A DNA stretch of 64,000 nt from Pleurodeles waltl. Lineage: Eukaryota; Chordata; Amphibia; Caudata; Salamandridae. Position 1 is the stretch's first letter, and each line of letters starts with the position of its first letter. The stretch is from contig NC_090438.1 in assembly GCF_031143425.1 (NCBI RefSeq), forward strand, positions 777,491,138-777,555,137. The letters run 5' to 3'. The notes beneath the pieces are model-generated. The model saw only the letters and a program-made list of their open reading frames with translations. It did no database searches and was not told where the DNA came from. The translations under genes and the position numbers were made by a program. Below, one piece after another: positions 1-11,875 of the stretch.

Positions 1-1332
1 TCTCAAGAGTCTCCCTAACTTCTGCAGATAAAGTAGGTAATGGAGTATCAAGAAGGTAATCTGTGATGCTATTGGGTGGGGGGTGATCTCAAACCGTGTA
101 CACCTCACCCAGGTGAACTCGAAAGGTGCCATTGATTGCTGTTTGAGTATAAACCGGGAGACCCAACTTGGTGTGAAGAGACAGATTCAGACCCTTGGAG
201 TGCTCCTGCGCCATGAATCTGGCGAGCACAGCACTCGTTTTGTCCCCTTCCGCATGAAGCCTAGGCAGAGAAAGTGTATTGATCAAGACAGCGCCATTCA
301 TCTAATAAGGACAACGCGCTCCCTGCCAGTTCTCTAGGCGGTCTGGGTTTGGGGGAAAATGCTTTTCAATAGAACTGAAGGTCTGTTCATTTCGAGCAAT
401 CTCTCTCTCAAGGGGACTTCTTACTCCGTAAGTAGTCTTGAGACATACCTCACAAATTACTGATTTCATTGCGTCCCAATCAGTTACTTTGTTAGAGGAG
501 GTACCCCAGTTCTCCTGGAAGTTGTGGGTCAGGGCTTCCCTAATCGTGTGTGCAAAGGGGGGATCTGCAAGGGCTTCGGCACGGAGCCTCCAGAGCCATA
601 TTTTGGGTCTGCCCTCTAATCGACCCACCTCAAACAGGATTGGAGAATGATCAGACAAGTACATGGGTAAGTAAGAAATACAATGGGCCCAGGGTGCTAA
701 GGAGTCCAATATCAGACCATAATCCAATCTGCTATGTGTGTCGTGGCCAGTGTATAGCATGAGAATTGTTGAGCATCCGGGTTGCGGGTGCGCCAAGGTC
801 AGATAAATGTAACTCACTCATGAGAACATGTAGTGCTGTCGTCAAATGAGGTTTGGTATGTTGTCTTGGAGGGTGACGGTCTTTATTACCATCCAATACA
901 CAATTATGGTCTTCTGCCATGATCTCCTTGGCCCCTAAGTATGGGGTATCTGCCTGGACCACCCCAGCTTAAAAGTTCAGAGAGTCAGTGTTGGGGGCAT
1001 AAGTGTTAATGAAGCAAATCTCCCTACCATCTAGCACTCCGTGTAATATGATAAAGTGTCCCTCTGGATCAAGGACATAGTGGCAGTGTGTGAATGGGAC
1101 CGCCGGGCCACCCAAATCAACACTCCTCGGGCATAGCCAGAAAAGTGCGTTGCATGTAATAGCCCCCTCCAGCGTTTACAAAGAGAAGGGATACAAGTAC
1201 TCCATGTGTGTGTCTCTTGTAGGAGGGTGAAAGATACTTTATATCTCTTCAAGTATGAGTGTCCCATCGCCTTTTTTCCATTGGGGCTATACTACGGACG
1301 TTCCAGGACAGCAGTTTAGTCACTTGCACCAT
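1..1332 (-). pseudogene. L1 ORF2 (apurinic endonuclease domain), broken
   Basis: The likely start ATG is at 1332 on the minus strand, followed by an LSWNVR-type opening typical of L1 endonucleases. A frameshift near 1270 moves the frame; the next segment (1267-1031) has YLKR and LQETH, the conserved Q-E-T-H endonuclease motif. Later segments (962-732 and 817-302) hold the C-terminal endonuclease motifs, including SRLDY and SDHSPI. At least two frameshifts or stops separate the pieces. Reverse transcriptase would lie outside the window. In an intact L1 this enzyme nicks the target DNA and primes reverse transcription; this copy cannot encode it. Confidence 0.8.
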
Positions 1333-1395
1333 CATGAATGTGAGAAGGTATAACTATCCCATGCCCCCCCCAACTCCTAAGAACAAAGCCTGACC

Positions 1396-2272
1396 TCAGT
1401 GCCCATCTACAGGGTGAGACTGTCGGTTTTCCTGAATGTAACAACAATACACAAGAGCAGAGTCTATCCCATCAAACCAAATAGCTTCAGTCGATTGCAT
1501 GAAAAAAAAAAAAACTCCCCCTACCTTTATATTGAATCCGGAGCTTTGCCGGAAAGATGAGGCAGCATTATAGACCAAGGCCCTGGAGTCTTTTTTTGAC
1601 CGACATAAAGGTCTTTCGCTGCTCCTGCACTCACTGTGTGTAATGAGGAAAGATGGCAATGGGAACTCCCAGATACATGTGGGGGCTCAGAGCTCCGTGT
1701 GCTCTGCAATATCGCATCCCAATCTCTGAAGATGAAAAGGCGTGGTATTATGGCTCTTGGAGGAGCTCCGGGTCTTGGGGCGGCACTAGAGCTCTATGGG
1801 CATGCTAAATGGTATAGAATTTTGAAAGGCGCTTGGGTTTGAGCGTCATTGTGATCCAGTCCTCCAGAAACAGCTCCACGGAAGGCCCCTCCTCTCTCTT
1901 GGGGAACCCGACAAATCGGAGATTGTTCCTCCTGGATCTTCCCTCAGCATCCTCCATGCGTTCAACAAGGTGGGTTGGAAGTTTCTGGAGTGACATGACA
2001 GTGCTGCACAGATCACAGACCTCCTGGTGTAGCTCCACCACATCACGTTCATTCTGAGTTACTCTATCAGATACTTTACGGAAGTCTGTTCTTAAAAGGG
2101 AGATGTCTCCTGGGAGCGATTGGCTATAGTTGCTTATTTTATTTGCCTGGGTTGGTCTCAAATGCTTATTGTTTCCCATGACTGATATTATGTTGCAGGG
2201 TGACCTCTCAGCCTGGCAACGTCCACTAAGGGCCTCCCAAGGACCCCCGAAGCAAGGCACACTGAATATCAC
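1396..2272 (-). pseudogene. L1 ORF1 (RNA-binding chaperone), broken
   Basis: The minus-strand segment 2272-1805 encodes a coiled-coil-like stretch followed by the signature RSRRNNLRFVGFP, typical of L1 ORF1p (Transposase_22 family), then an acidic EGP...ELFLEDW stretch. The downstream segment 1659-1396 looks like the ORF1p C-terminal domain but is in another frame and has an A-rich slip (a run of A at about 1503-1514 on the + strand). ORF1p normally forms trimers that coat L1 RNA. The N-terminal Met used here (2272) may not be the native start. The copy is frameshifted. Confidence 0.72.
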
Positions 2273-3285
2273 CCCAGGGGCTCCTAAGCTAGGCCATCAA
2301 GCAGTCCCAACGTGGGACACCCCTCCAGGAGGACCCTGCACTATGATTTCAGGACGGAGAAAGCGTGAGGTGTAGGACAAAGAAGAAGGCCCTTAAACAC
2401 AGCCTCCCAAGAAAAAAATCCCCCTCAGACCAGGTCCAATATTCCTGCCCGTATCCCTAGCAGGTCTTGTGTAGAGAGATCAAGGGGACCAAAGGGCCAA
2501 ACAGAGATCGCCCTCCTTGCAGCGTCCAGGCATGTTTTGATGATCGTGGCCCCCTGCTCTACGTATCCCTACCACTGGATCTTGCCTCCAGTGCCATCCT
2601 CCCCTGTTGTTATCCAGGTCTCAGGGGACACGCTCACTCAACCCCCACATTCAGGCACCGGGCCTAGCAGCCAGTTTCACTACTGGAGGTCTCTGCCCGC
2701 AATGCTGGTTTCTGAGCGCAGCTCCCCTCAAGGCTCAAAAGGGTTCTTGGCCATCCCGGCACTCATGTCACTTCTCCTGTTCCGGCACAGTCCAAAGCCG
2801 GGTCACCACTCTCCAGCATCACCCATCTGCCCTCTTCACCCCACCGGGCTCCCCGGGGCACAGCAGGTGTGCAGGGGATCAGGGGATTATCCCAGAGTAA
2901 TCCACCAATCTAGGCCAGAGACCGTAAATCACTGGGTCGCGGCTGCAAAGTGACGGCCGGATGCGGGGCTGAGTCGATCGCCGTCAGGGAGAACTCCTCA
3001 CGTCTTCCCCCAGGCCCTCAGGATCGTTGGGGTCACCACAAACTATGTCCCCTTCTCGAGCTGTGCATGGGGGAGCAGGTGCACCACCACAGTCACCTGC
3101 GTTGCCGCTGGGTCACCGCTCACCAGGTTGTATACTCGGGCTCACCGCAGTCGCCCCAAGGCCAGAGGGTGCAAAAACAGGAGCGGACGGACAGAGTTTA
3201 TAAAGGATTAAGGCAGGATCATCTTTGTGTTTGCGGGAGCTTGCGAGGGAGCATCTAGACAGCCATCTTACTTGGCTCCTCAGCT
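2273..3285 (-). promoter_or_regulatory. L1 5'UTR / internal promoter region (presumed)
   Basis: About 1 kb of GC-rich sequence lies upstream of the L1 ORF1-like region on the minus strand. Its base composition is clearly different from the AT-rich flanks beginning at about 3290. No long protein-like ORF with known motifs was seen on either strand. The position and composition fit an L1 5'UTR with internal promoter. The AAGATGGC word near the far end is the only specific motif noticed. Confidence 0.5.
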
Positions 3286-3719
3286 GGGTACATCTTTGTT
3301 ATTCACAGAATGTGCGGGGAAACATAATAAATAGTCATAAACATTGCCTTTCCATTATTCCTTATTGAGGAACCATTGGGAGAGTTCACTGATGGCTTGC
3401 ATTCTAAAAATGTGCAGGCACTGTGCAGATTTCTCAAGGCTCAAAATAATTTGTGTTTTAATGATCCATTTAACAACCACAAGCTGAATATACTGTACAA
3501 TATATACAGCACCTTCAATGTGTTCATGGTCATGAGAGAGACCGAGAGGCAATGCATTCTCAGTCAAAGTACGCCTATGGGAATCTCAGTGCACACCGCA
3601 TTCTTTAGGAGAAATCCACATTGCACTTACAATAAAAACATGAGATGCAGGGATGCCCCCAAAAAATCTGCCAGCGGCATTCCTTTGATTAAAACAAGCA
3701 TTTGCAATGCAGTGGGTCT
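3286..3719. other. Unassigned presumed-intron sequence
   Basis: AT-rich sequence after the L1 boundary. A 118-codon + strand ORF (3376-3732) has no recognisable motif and no splice context that ties it to TPMT. I see no other feature. Confidence 0.4.
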
Positions 3720-4075
3720 GGCTTTGGCTTGATTTAAGGCTATTAACGTTGTAAAATCCTAACTGAACTTTTTTGTCACTTAAACTAAAAATTAAAATTA
3801 AAAAAGTTGACATAAGCGAGCCAATTCAAAGCGACATAGCTACCATGAGCATAAGCGCAAAGGACAGACTCAAAAGGAAAAAGAAGTTTGCTCGCAGTCA
3901 AACGTATCGGCAATCATGCAATTATCCATGTAAGTCTGCAAGGCGGTAACAAAACTGCCCCAAGAAGGGACAATCATAAAGCATTTCCCAACAATAACAA
4001 AGAATTTTTGAACGGCAAGCCCACAAATGAGTAAAAGTGATGGGCATGCGTGGGTGTGGTTAAAAGCCCATAATC
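3720..4075 (-). repeat. Interspersed repeat, copy A (inverted relative to 21690-22130)
   Basis: The reverse complement of this stretch aligns by eye over its whole length with 21690-22130. Shared words include TTTGACTGCGAGC, GGGCTTGCC, TGGATAATTGCA and GGCTCGCTTATGTCAACT. It is a diverged interspersed family. No coding potential or RNA polymerase III boxes were established, so the class (SINE or other) is unknown. Confidence 0.65.
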
Positions 4076-5416
4076 CTTACAACAGGTCAAAGCGCTTGCA
4101 CGCTCCGCATAAAAAGCAAGATGTTTTCTAATGATTCCCAAACAAAACACCTTCTCTAAGAGAATCATTGTTAGTTGGAATAAATACATCGGGATAGTTT
4201 TCACCAGAGTATCGCTGCAGAGCACAATCAGCCAGGGACGTGAGTGCTTGGATCGCATTCATTACTTTGTATTGTTGCATATCTTATGGGCTACCCAACA
4301 TGGTCAGCATGACATTAAACATTGCTTTGACCAGAGAGTGCAGGACAACAGCAGCCATCTTGAAATGTGACCGGTTATTCACTTCAGATAAGCATTTACG
4401 TTTTTCTGATGTTACAAGGGACAAAAAAAATGCAAGTTTATAAGCTGGTAATATATGTATTAACATGCTTTTCTCAGTAATTTACTGGTCTGCCTACTAG
4501 TCGCTGCATTCAGTGGCTGCATGCAACAGCAGTTGGGAGCCAGTGGCACTTACCAGATGGCGTTTCATGCGGTCACCTGCCCGCCCTCCCCTCACACTGC
4601 AAAACAAATGTACACCCGCATAACTCCAATACTGTTCTTGGTGTCTTGAGCAGACTGCCCCAAAACAGTGCTGAAAAGTGTGTTTCTATGCAGTATAGCA
4701 TGCTAGCTGTAGTTAGTGCTGCTACCAAACCTGCACCACATCTTGGCTGTAGTGTACAGATGAGAAGCAGATACACTCAATAGCAATAGCTGGTGTAATC
4801 AGCTTCACAGTTGTTAGGAAATTGACTCCTCTCCATGTAATTTTTAATTACTGATGGTGGACGCTACTTGAATTGGTAAATAAAAAATAATAACATTTTA
4901 GCACAATAGAGGTCTTCTGGTGTTGATGTTGGAATGGGGTAACAGGAGCAAAAGCAGCACACAAATGGTGGGTTGGAGTGAGAAGCACAAGAGTGAGAGT
5001 ACTTCTCAAGCATGTGGGCGAGTGCGAGCACCACAAGTGTGGGTGAGAGGAAAGAGCAATGTGAAGAGAGGTAAGAAAATCACACAAGGTAGACTGCTTG
5101 AAAAAACATGCACTCTTGTGGAGTACTTAAACAGAAAAAATGAAGCATAGAAGCTAACCAATCAAAGATAAGGAGGAGAGGCCATGTTTCATGAGAGGGA
5201 CAAACAGGATTTTGGCAAGCTGAAACAAGTAAAACCATCAACTACAAAACTAGTAATTAAGTCTGACAGTAAAACAAACCATTGGTAAGCAATTGGTAGG
5301 CTGCAACCCATTGTATGTTCTTGGTAAGCCCACAATAAATATTTTGCAACCAGCCAGTTTGTTCTGTCTGGAAAGCAGACCAGGCTCTCCCTTAAAGGTG
5401 AGTTGTAACTATACAC
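4076..5416. other. Unassigned presumed-intron sequence
   Basis: AT-rich sequence with only short ORFs (under 95 codons) lacking recognisable motifs. No TPMT exon (exons 1-6) was recognised here. I see nothing else supportable. Confidence 0.4.
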
Positions 5417-5419
5417 TTA

Positions 5420-6017
5420 GGGGCATATTTACAATAAAGTGGCGCAGCACGGCACTGTGTTAATATTGGCAACGCCGTGCTGTGTCACTTTAGAAACGCA
5501 GGGATGTCCCATATTAACAAGAACATGGCGCACCTCTGTGTTTCCCCCTGGGCCGGGGGTACATTTGCTGCCGAGCGCCAATGCAGCCACTCTTGTGCCA
5601 TGGTGCAAGGATGGCTGTGTTGCAGGGGAGACTATTTTTGCGCAGAAAGGGGCACCTTCCTGCACAAAAACAATCTTCAATGACAATTTGTTCTCTCTAT
5701 GTGCAGAACGCATCACACATAGAAAGAGCAAAAAATTAGGAGAAATTAAAGCATTTCTCCCATTGCTTCATACTAACAACACGTCAGGGGTGGCCTTAGT
5801 TTTTGGCACTGCCTCAGATTTACGAAAATCACAGCAACACCCATTGCACACCCCTTCCATGCAAAGTGCTGCATGTTATGGGGCTGTATTTACAAGGTGG
5901 CATTAAGCCACAAAAAGTGGATTAACACGACCTTGTAAATACAGCGCAGTGCACAGCACCACCGGAGCATCACAAAAGTGACACTTCCATGGCGCTAGGG
6001 GCTTGTAAATATGCCCC
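5420..6017. mobile_element. Harbinger-type MITE with TTA target-site duplication
   Basis: The element begins GGGGCATATTTACAA and ends with the exact reverse complement TTGTAAATATGCCCC. It is flanked on both sides by TTA (5417-5419 and 6018-6020), the 3-bp duplication typical of PIF/Harbinger. It is 598 bp long with no transposase, so it is non-autonomous. Near its right end is a nested inverted repeat (about 5882-5944), GCTGTATTTACAAGG against CCTTGTAAATACAGC, which looks like a second degenerate copy of the terminus. Confidence 0.85.
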
Positions 6018-6020
6018 TTA

Positions 6021-6984
6021 ATCTGCAAAATTGTATATGACGTTTTCCGCCTTTTCATCCAATCTTTAAAGTCTTGATTAATGCCCCATTTGGGACTCTT
6101 CGCAGTTGACTGGAGCATGTTTAATTTGGGATTGTTCACAGTTGACTGTAGCATGAACACCCACTTTAATTTCCAGTAGATATTTCATGAAAATTTATTT
6201 GAAAATGCTATATAATTTCTTCAGAGCGGAATCATCCACAGATTGATATAAATGGTTGAATATTCCTCTCTAATCTTAACAAAATTAGAGGATTAAAAAA
6301 TAATAATAATAATCTTTTGAAAGAACACAGGATACCTTCTCAATGTCTTTAGAACCTAGTTGTGAACTCTTTTTTATGAATCACAAATGCCATTTAATAC
6401 TGTGTCCACAGCCACTATCTTAGTTTTTTAACATCACAGGATCTTTAAAGATGATTCTAGTGCTGTGTCTTGTGGATATTTTGGGATGTTGTACTAACAA
6501 TTGATTAATTTTATAAAACTTTCTTATTTTATTTGTTTGGTGCATTATTTATCATTATTGTTTTAGACATTGTCTGAAGTACCCAATCCTTACTTAATGG
6601 TTCAAATGGACTTTTTAAGGCCTTGAGACTATGACAGCAAACTGCAACAAACAATGGGTTTTTTTTGCACTTTTTCTCTGCCATGCCTCCAAGAGCAATT
6701 AGATTTTCCTGCTTTGGGAAGTTCAGGCAAGACTCACTCAAGCAAGACTAGAGATGGGTCTGGATCAGCTGCCACTTATGTGAACTTCAGAACTTTTTAA
6801 TCTTTGTTCTTCAACTAAAGCCGATCACATGACGAACATGCTGCAGGTAGTCTTGGGACATGAGTGACGTGATGCCTCAACTTTTCTATGGAACCAGTTC
6901 TGTCAGCCCCCATATCAACATTTACCCCAAGTTCACAATATACGTTGCTCACAAAACCACAACCAAATAACATCAGTTTTCCTT
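6021..6984. other. Unassigned AT-rich presumed-intron sequence
   Basis: AT-rich DNA with short simple-sequence tracts (for example an ATA-rich run near 6300). No coding region, repeat boundary or splice-flanked exon was recognised. Confidence 0.4.
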
Positions 6985-7500
6985 CCCAGAAGCTGAATTC
7001 AGAACAATGTAGCTTGCCCCATTATTGGACTTTGAAAGTTTCACAGAATCATGCTTGTGCTCAAAGATCTCTGCTGGCTCCCATTACCTGCATACATCCT
7101 TTTCTAGAAGACCTGCAACATATGCAAAGTGGTCAATGATGGTACCCCAGTATTATCTGGCTTCCTGAATGTAACATCAGGTGAACTCCAAAAAACCAAC
7201 AGCAACATGATCCACAGGAGATACAAGAAAAGGAAAAAAACAAGGCATCTGGCCAGCCCGGCCCTCCACGGTGTGGAAGATTACCCAGTTGAAATCCTCC
7301 AAGTTCCTTGGCAAACAAATCAAGAAAGTGCTCCTTAAGCAATACCTCGTCAGTTTGTATCTCCAGAGCCATGTAACTCTGCTCCATTGTGCTTCTGTAT
7401 GGGAGAAATGCCAAACTGCTCGTCGTCCATCTGTGTGATATTCCCTCTACACTGTACAGTCCCAATTCTTTTAGAGGACGTTTGCACTTTGTAAAGCTAC
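6985..7500 (+). pseudogene. LINE reverse-transcriptase 3' end, decayed remnant
   Basis: Read across frames on the + strand, this stretch retains the pattern found after the RT core of L2/CR1/Rex-like LINEs: an N-A-V-type start, an H-R/LVLK segment, then L-C-W-L-P-L and a K-x-x-N-x-x-K-V-V-N-D segment with P-V-L-S-G-F. Several frameshifts and stops break it. What follows (to about 7500) would be the element's 3' tail. Family assignment is by pattern only, so class-level confidence is moderate. Confidence 0.5.
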
Positions 7501-10500
7501 TTACCAACTAACACACATAAACACAGTACATCACTGTAATTATTAAGCTGAGTATATGAGCGTATGACTTTTTTTTAAAGCTAACAAGGGCACAGCTCTG
7601 CCCACTCAATATGTGGAGCAATGCAGGCCTATTTTGTAACCTGTGGTAAGTCTCCTGGATCAGACATTCTAATGTGTTCTGATAAATAATAGGTATCATA
7701 AAGGAAGACTTATAATACCCTACCATACCTTTGGTTAAGTCCAAAATAATTTTGCTTTTAGCCAGTGTTTTAGTAATACTGGTAGGGGCCCGGTAGCTCC
7801 CCAAGCAACAAAGTTTTACAAATCAAAACAAGCAGTGACAAAACCAAAAGACTTGCACCCAACTCTACATAAACTGGCTTAGCTAACGCTTGCTTATATT
7901 GTATCTAATGCTAGACTAGAAATACAGCTACCTAGCACAGTCCAAAATAACAACAATCAGTGCTCTAAAACGACAGCCATGGAATCTTATATAGCAGTGA
8001 GCGTGAAATTTAAACAGAGAGGAATGTTCGATCCCAGGATTGAAGGCTGAGACTCGTGTAGACAAGAGCGTTGGCTAGAGGTATGTTTCCTTGCTGAAGT
8101 TTACACAAAGGCAAATTGAGCCTACTTACAGTCCTATTTGACTGCCTGAGGATGACACAGCCACTGAGGTACAAAGACAGGTAACACAGCTCTGTTTTTA
8201 CTGAATACTGCTTCTGTTGTTCTACAAATGTACACAGGTATCAGCAAGGCTATCTAAGAAAATCATAGTAGGGCCCTTTTGGTGCCAAGGTCAATTTAGT
8301 AGCCAAAGGAAGGGAGGGGTTGGGAAACCAATGCAAAGGAATCTTAAATTACTATTAAGCTATTGCTGTATTTACTGTTGTTCTGTTGTTCTGTTTGTCA
8401 GTTATTGCTGCCACTATCTTCTTTATTTTAATAGTAATTCCTATTGATAGTGTGTGCACTAGGATAGGTTTAGATTTTCATAAAATATAGACATGTATAT
8501 CCCCAGTGTAAATTCTTGAGTGTTCATTCAAGATGAAAGGAGGCCTGGGGTCCACAACAACTATTCCTGAGTCTCACAAGACTGATTGTTACCTAATATG
8601 AACTGTATATTTGTAGCGCTGAGGGGGTTGAGGGAGATTGCAGTCCATTAGGTTCTCTGACTTATGCTGGTTTATTGGCTGTCTTTAGTGCTAGATGGCC
8701 TAGAAACCCTTTCTCAAGCTGTTATCGAGAGAATTCATAAAAACGGATCGGACCCACCTACAAATGAATACTCCCTTTCCTATTCTCAAACTGCTCCTCT
8801 AAAGATACTGCAGCCAAAAAGGGCCAAAACATTTGTAAACGTACTCTAATTTAGAGCTGGAATAAGTTCATCACCACCCATGGTTATCAAAGGAACGACA
8901 ACACCCTCTCCTAGAAACTAAAGGAGGGATGGACTTAAAATGGAAAACCCATAGGAAACAATGTTAAAGTAAATTAACTAATTTCATTTTTTTTAAAGAT
9001 ATACAAAATTATTTCATTGTTAAAATATATAAATTATAAATATTATTTTTAAATAATTTAATGCCTTTTTCAACTTAAAAATAAATATATCTTGAATAAA
9101 AAAAAAAATGTTGTCCTTTAGTAACCTTTAGTACACAACAAATAGATATAAACTTTTTACTTTAAGATGGGTTTAATTTTTTTAAAACAAACCTTCACAA
9201 ATTGACTTTCAAATGCAGTGGTGAAGTCACTTCTAGCAGTAAATTTCCAAACATATTTGAAGTTATTACTGACTCCACCCACTATTTAAGGCAGGTGCGG
9301 GCATGTAAGCCTGCACTTTTGAGTGACTTTAGACTCATTAATGATGAACAGCCAAATGTAGTAAAGTTACTCAAATGTGTTAGAGTAAACTTAGACACGT
9401 AGATTTAAGTTTATTTTTGTGAATAGGCCCAATAGTGTTTTTTATATAAAATATAACATTTGTAACCATCCAAAAGTAATGCACACAAAAGGGTCACATC
9501 CCTGCCGGGCCACTAGACTTAATTTACATAATGAGGCCAGTAAAGAGCACCCCTGGCTGCAAGTGAGCCATCAGCAAGAGCCTAACCAAAGCAGGTGGAG
9601 GGATGCTATCCTGCTTAGACTACAGGATGGTGATACGCCAATCTCTGGGCACACCAACAATGTTGTTTTGGAGCACCAGACTTGTGGTTTTAAGAGTCCT
9701 TGATGACTAGGAGTTATAACAACTGTTGCCAAAAAGCAAAAGTAACAGTTTACTTGCAGGGAGGAATGGAAAGATGTCAGGGGTAGTCCAGCTGCACACG
9801 TGGTAGAAGTCTTTCATCCTTACAAATGATGTTTAATTATGCCTCCCTCATAAGACACCTTTACTATTCCATTTCCATCATTAACTCTTTTTTTTTTACC
9901 TTAAGCATCGGACTTTCACACTTCTCCAATATGAATTATCTTCATGTGTCTGCCAAATCGGGCTATTATCTACAATATGATATTGCGTTTCTGCATGGAG
10001 AAACCCTGTCTGGCTCTGCTATGCGTAGAAAGCTTGACCTCAATCTTATCAAACATGATCTCTTTATTTGTTGTTAACAAATCCCTGAACGCTGTCTGCC
10101 TTAACCATCTGGGTCTGAGTCACAGTCAGTAACACCCCTGCAGATTTTCTATCCTGAAACTCCTTAGTAAACTTAAAGTGAGATTAGAGCAGGGGTTGCC
10201 AACCTTTTCTATATTTAGGGCTACTTCTGATCAGTGAAAATCATTGTGAGCTACTGAAGGCTAAGCAACTCACTCATCGTAACCAGACAAGCTCATGTCC
10301 AGATTAATTGACTTTAACCACTTCTGTGCATTGGACGGATGGAAGCCATCTGACGCTACAGTGCTCATGTGCAAAATGTTTAAATGTGAGAAAATTAAAA
10401 TGTAGAGTTAACTTATTCATTAAGGCAATTTTTCATTTTAGTGTTCTCCGGTTTAAAAGCATGTGTTAAATACCTCAGTGCTCCAGTTCTTGCTGATTTG

Positions 10501-11803
10501 CCCCTGCCTCAGTCATACATCTGAATGAGCTCTGCTCATTATCTGGCCCAGCTATCAGCAGCCTGATGATAATGGTGTAAAATAAACACAGCCTTCCCTT
10601 AACTTTAATAGGAAAATGCGACCTTGTGCTTATTTAAAAAAGAACTCAAGGCCTCAAGGTTGTGAGCTGCTCTGAAGGTGTCTGACCAACTGGTTAGAGA
10701 CTCCTGGTTTAGACCAATTGTTGTTGTTTAAGACAACAATTTTGTGTTATTTCAGTTATTTATCTGTGCAAAAATGCCAAAGCATTTTCATAGTAAGGCA
10801 ACTATTATTGGCGTTCTGTGTATGTATGTGGTATTTGTATAGCACAGACCTAACAGAAAGGCAGCAGAGCTCTGCAGTTGAAGGCCGTGATAAAGACACT
10901 AGCCCTTAGAACATGCTTAAGGTGTTTTGGGGGAACTGGGAGGGAGGGAGGATATTTAGGGGTAATGAAAGTCATTAATTTGCCCATTAAGTCAAGTGGC
11001 TAGTCCATCTGAAGGGACATTGGGAAAGGGCCACTGATCTGCAACATTCAAGCACGCAAAACACTACCCTCAGATTCTTCTGTGTTGTCAGTGAGCAATC
11101 ACTGGCACCCACTGTTCCCAAGAGTCCTTTTGACATTGCAAAACGTTTGCTTTATATCTGGACGTAATCCTCATAATCCTGTATACAGCCCAGAAGGGTA
11201 CATCAGCAGACATGCCTTAGCAAGCCCCAAGACCAATTTAGGCCTGATATTTGTGTTCTGAACCCTCTTGTGCCTTCTCTGTGACGATTGCTAAGTGCCT
11301 AGGAATCTCTGTGCATTAGAGATATTTTCTTTAATCTATAGGTTCCTTTCGCTGATGCTTCAAGTTTTCTTCACACCATTTAGGGCACTTACATCCCAAC
11401 ATCTACTTGAAAGGTGAGGAACAGCACTGTTAGCTGGATCAAGCAGGAAACCAGACATTTACTGAATATACAGTTCGACGCAGTCAAGGAGAAAAGGAAA
11501 GAGTAGAAGCTAGGTGTTCTTACATAGTTAACAAGCATTCTTTGGACAGTAACTCATGGGTGGGCAATCTGTGGACAGGCATTTTGTTGGGCATATTATA
11601 GCTCTCAGATTTTATTTGTGTTTTTACATTTCTGTTTTGAATAAGAGGAACCCTTGACATATGCATATATGGCTCTGTATTAGAGCTTAAAATGTTTCTG
11701 TCTTCTTAAACATCTTAACATTATACAAAAACATTTTAGTAGCCCCTCTAGTTTTATAAAGTTTGTTTGTGTATTTTAAATGTATCTTTTATTTTTCTGA
11801 CAG
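7501..11803. other. TPMT intron 6 (3' part), no recognised element
   Basis: This AT-rich stretch runs up to the TPMT exon acceptor at 11803. I searched it by eye for the preceding TPMT exons (for example a FFPLCGK-like or SLYCC-like coding segment) and found none. Around 10195-10700 is a stretch beginning CAGGGGTTGCCAACC that looks like an interspersed repeat, but I cannot assign it. ORFs here are under 100 codons and motif-free. Confidence 0.45.
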
Positions 11804-11875
11804 AATTCCTGCAAAGTATGATGGGATTTGGGATAAAGGATCTCTGGTAGCAATTAACCCATGTGATAGGGAGCG
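11804..11875 (+). CDS. TPMT: TPMT exon 7
   Basis: A 72-nt exon. It is preceded by a polypyrimidine tract and ACAG (ending 11803) and followed by GTGAGT at 11876. It begins with one base that completes a codon split with the preceding exon and ends with two bases (CG) of an Arg codon completed by exon 8. The translation includes YDGIWDKGSLVAINPCDRE, matching the human segment FDMIWDRGALVAINPGDRK position by position. Human A154T, a known deficiency variant, maps to this exon; here that site is Ser. Confidence 0.95.

Larger units (their letters stand above)
1..3285 (-). mobile_element. L1-type LINE, 5' portion, antisense to TPMT
   Basis: Reading the minus strand from 3285 down, the order is a GC-rich leader, an L1 ORF1-like region (2272 to about 1396) and the start of an L1 ORF2 endonuclease (from 1332), running off the window at position 1. 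This is the canonical L1 order (5'UTR, ORF1, ORF2). Frameshifts and stops break both ORFs, so the copy is dead. The presumed 5' end near 3260-3285 carries an AAGATGGC word on the minus strand, resembling the YY1-type motif at the start of mammalian L1s. It lies in the presumed TPMT intron 6, in antisense orientation. The exact 5' boundary is an estimate. Confidence 0.8.

Noticed and set aside
3300..11800. Possible TPMT exons 1-6
   Set aside because: I looked for segments like FFPLCGK, VVGVEIS and SLYCC with splice sites and found none. Given intron sizes, they are probably upstream of the window.
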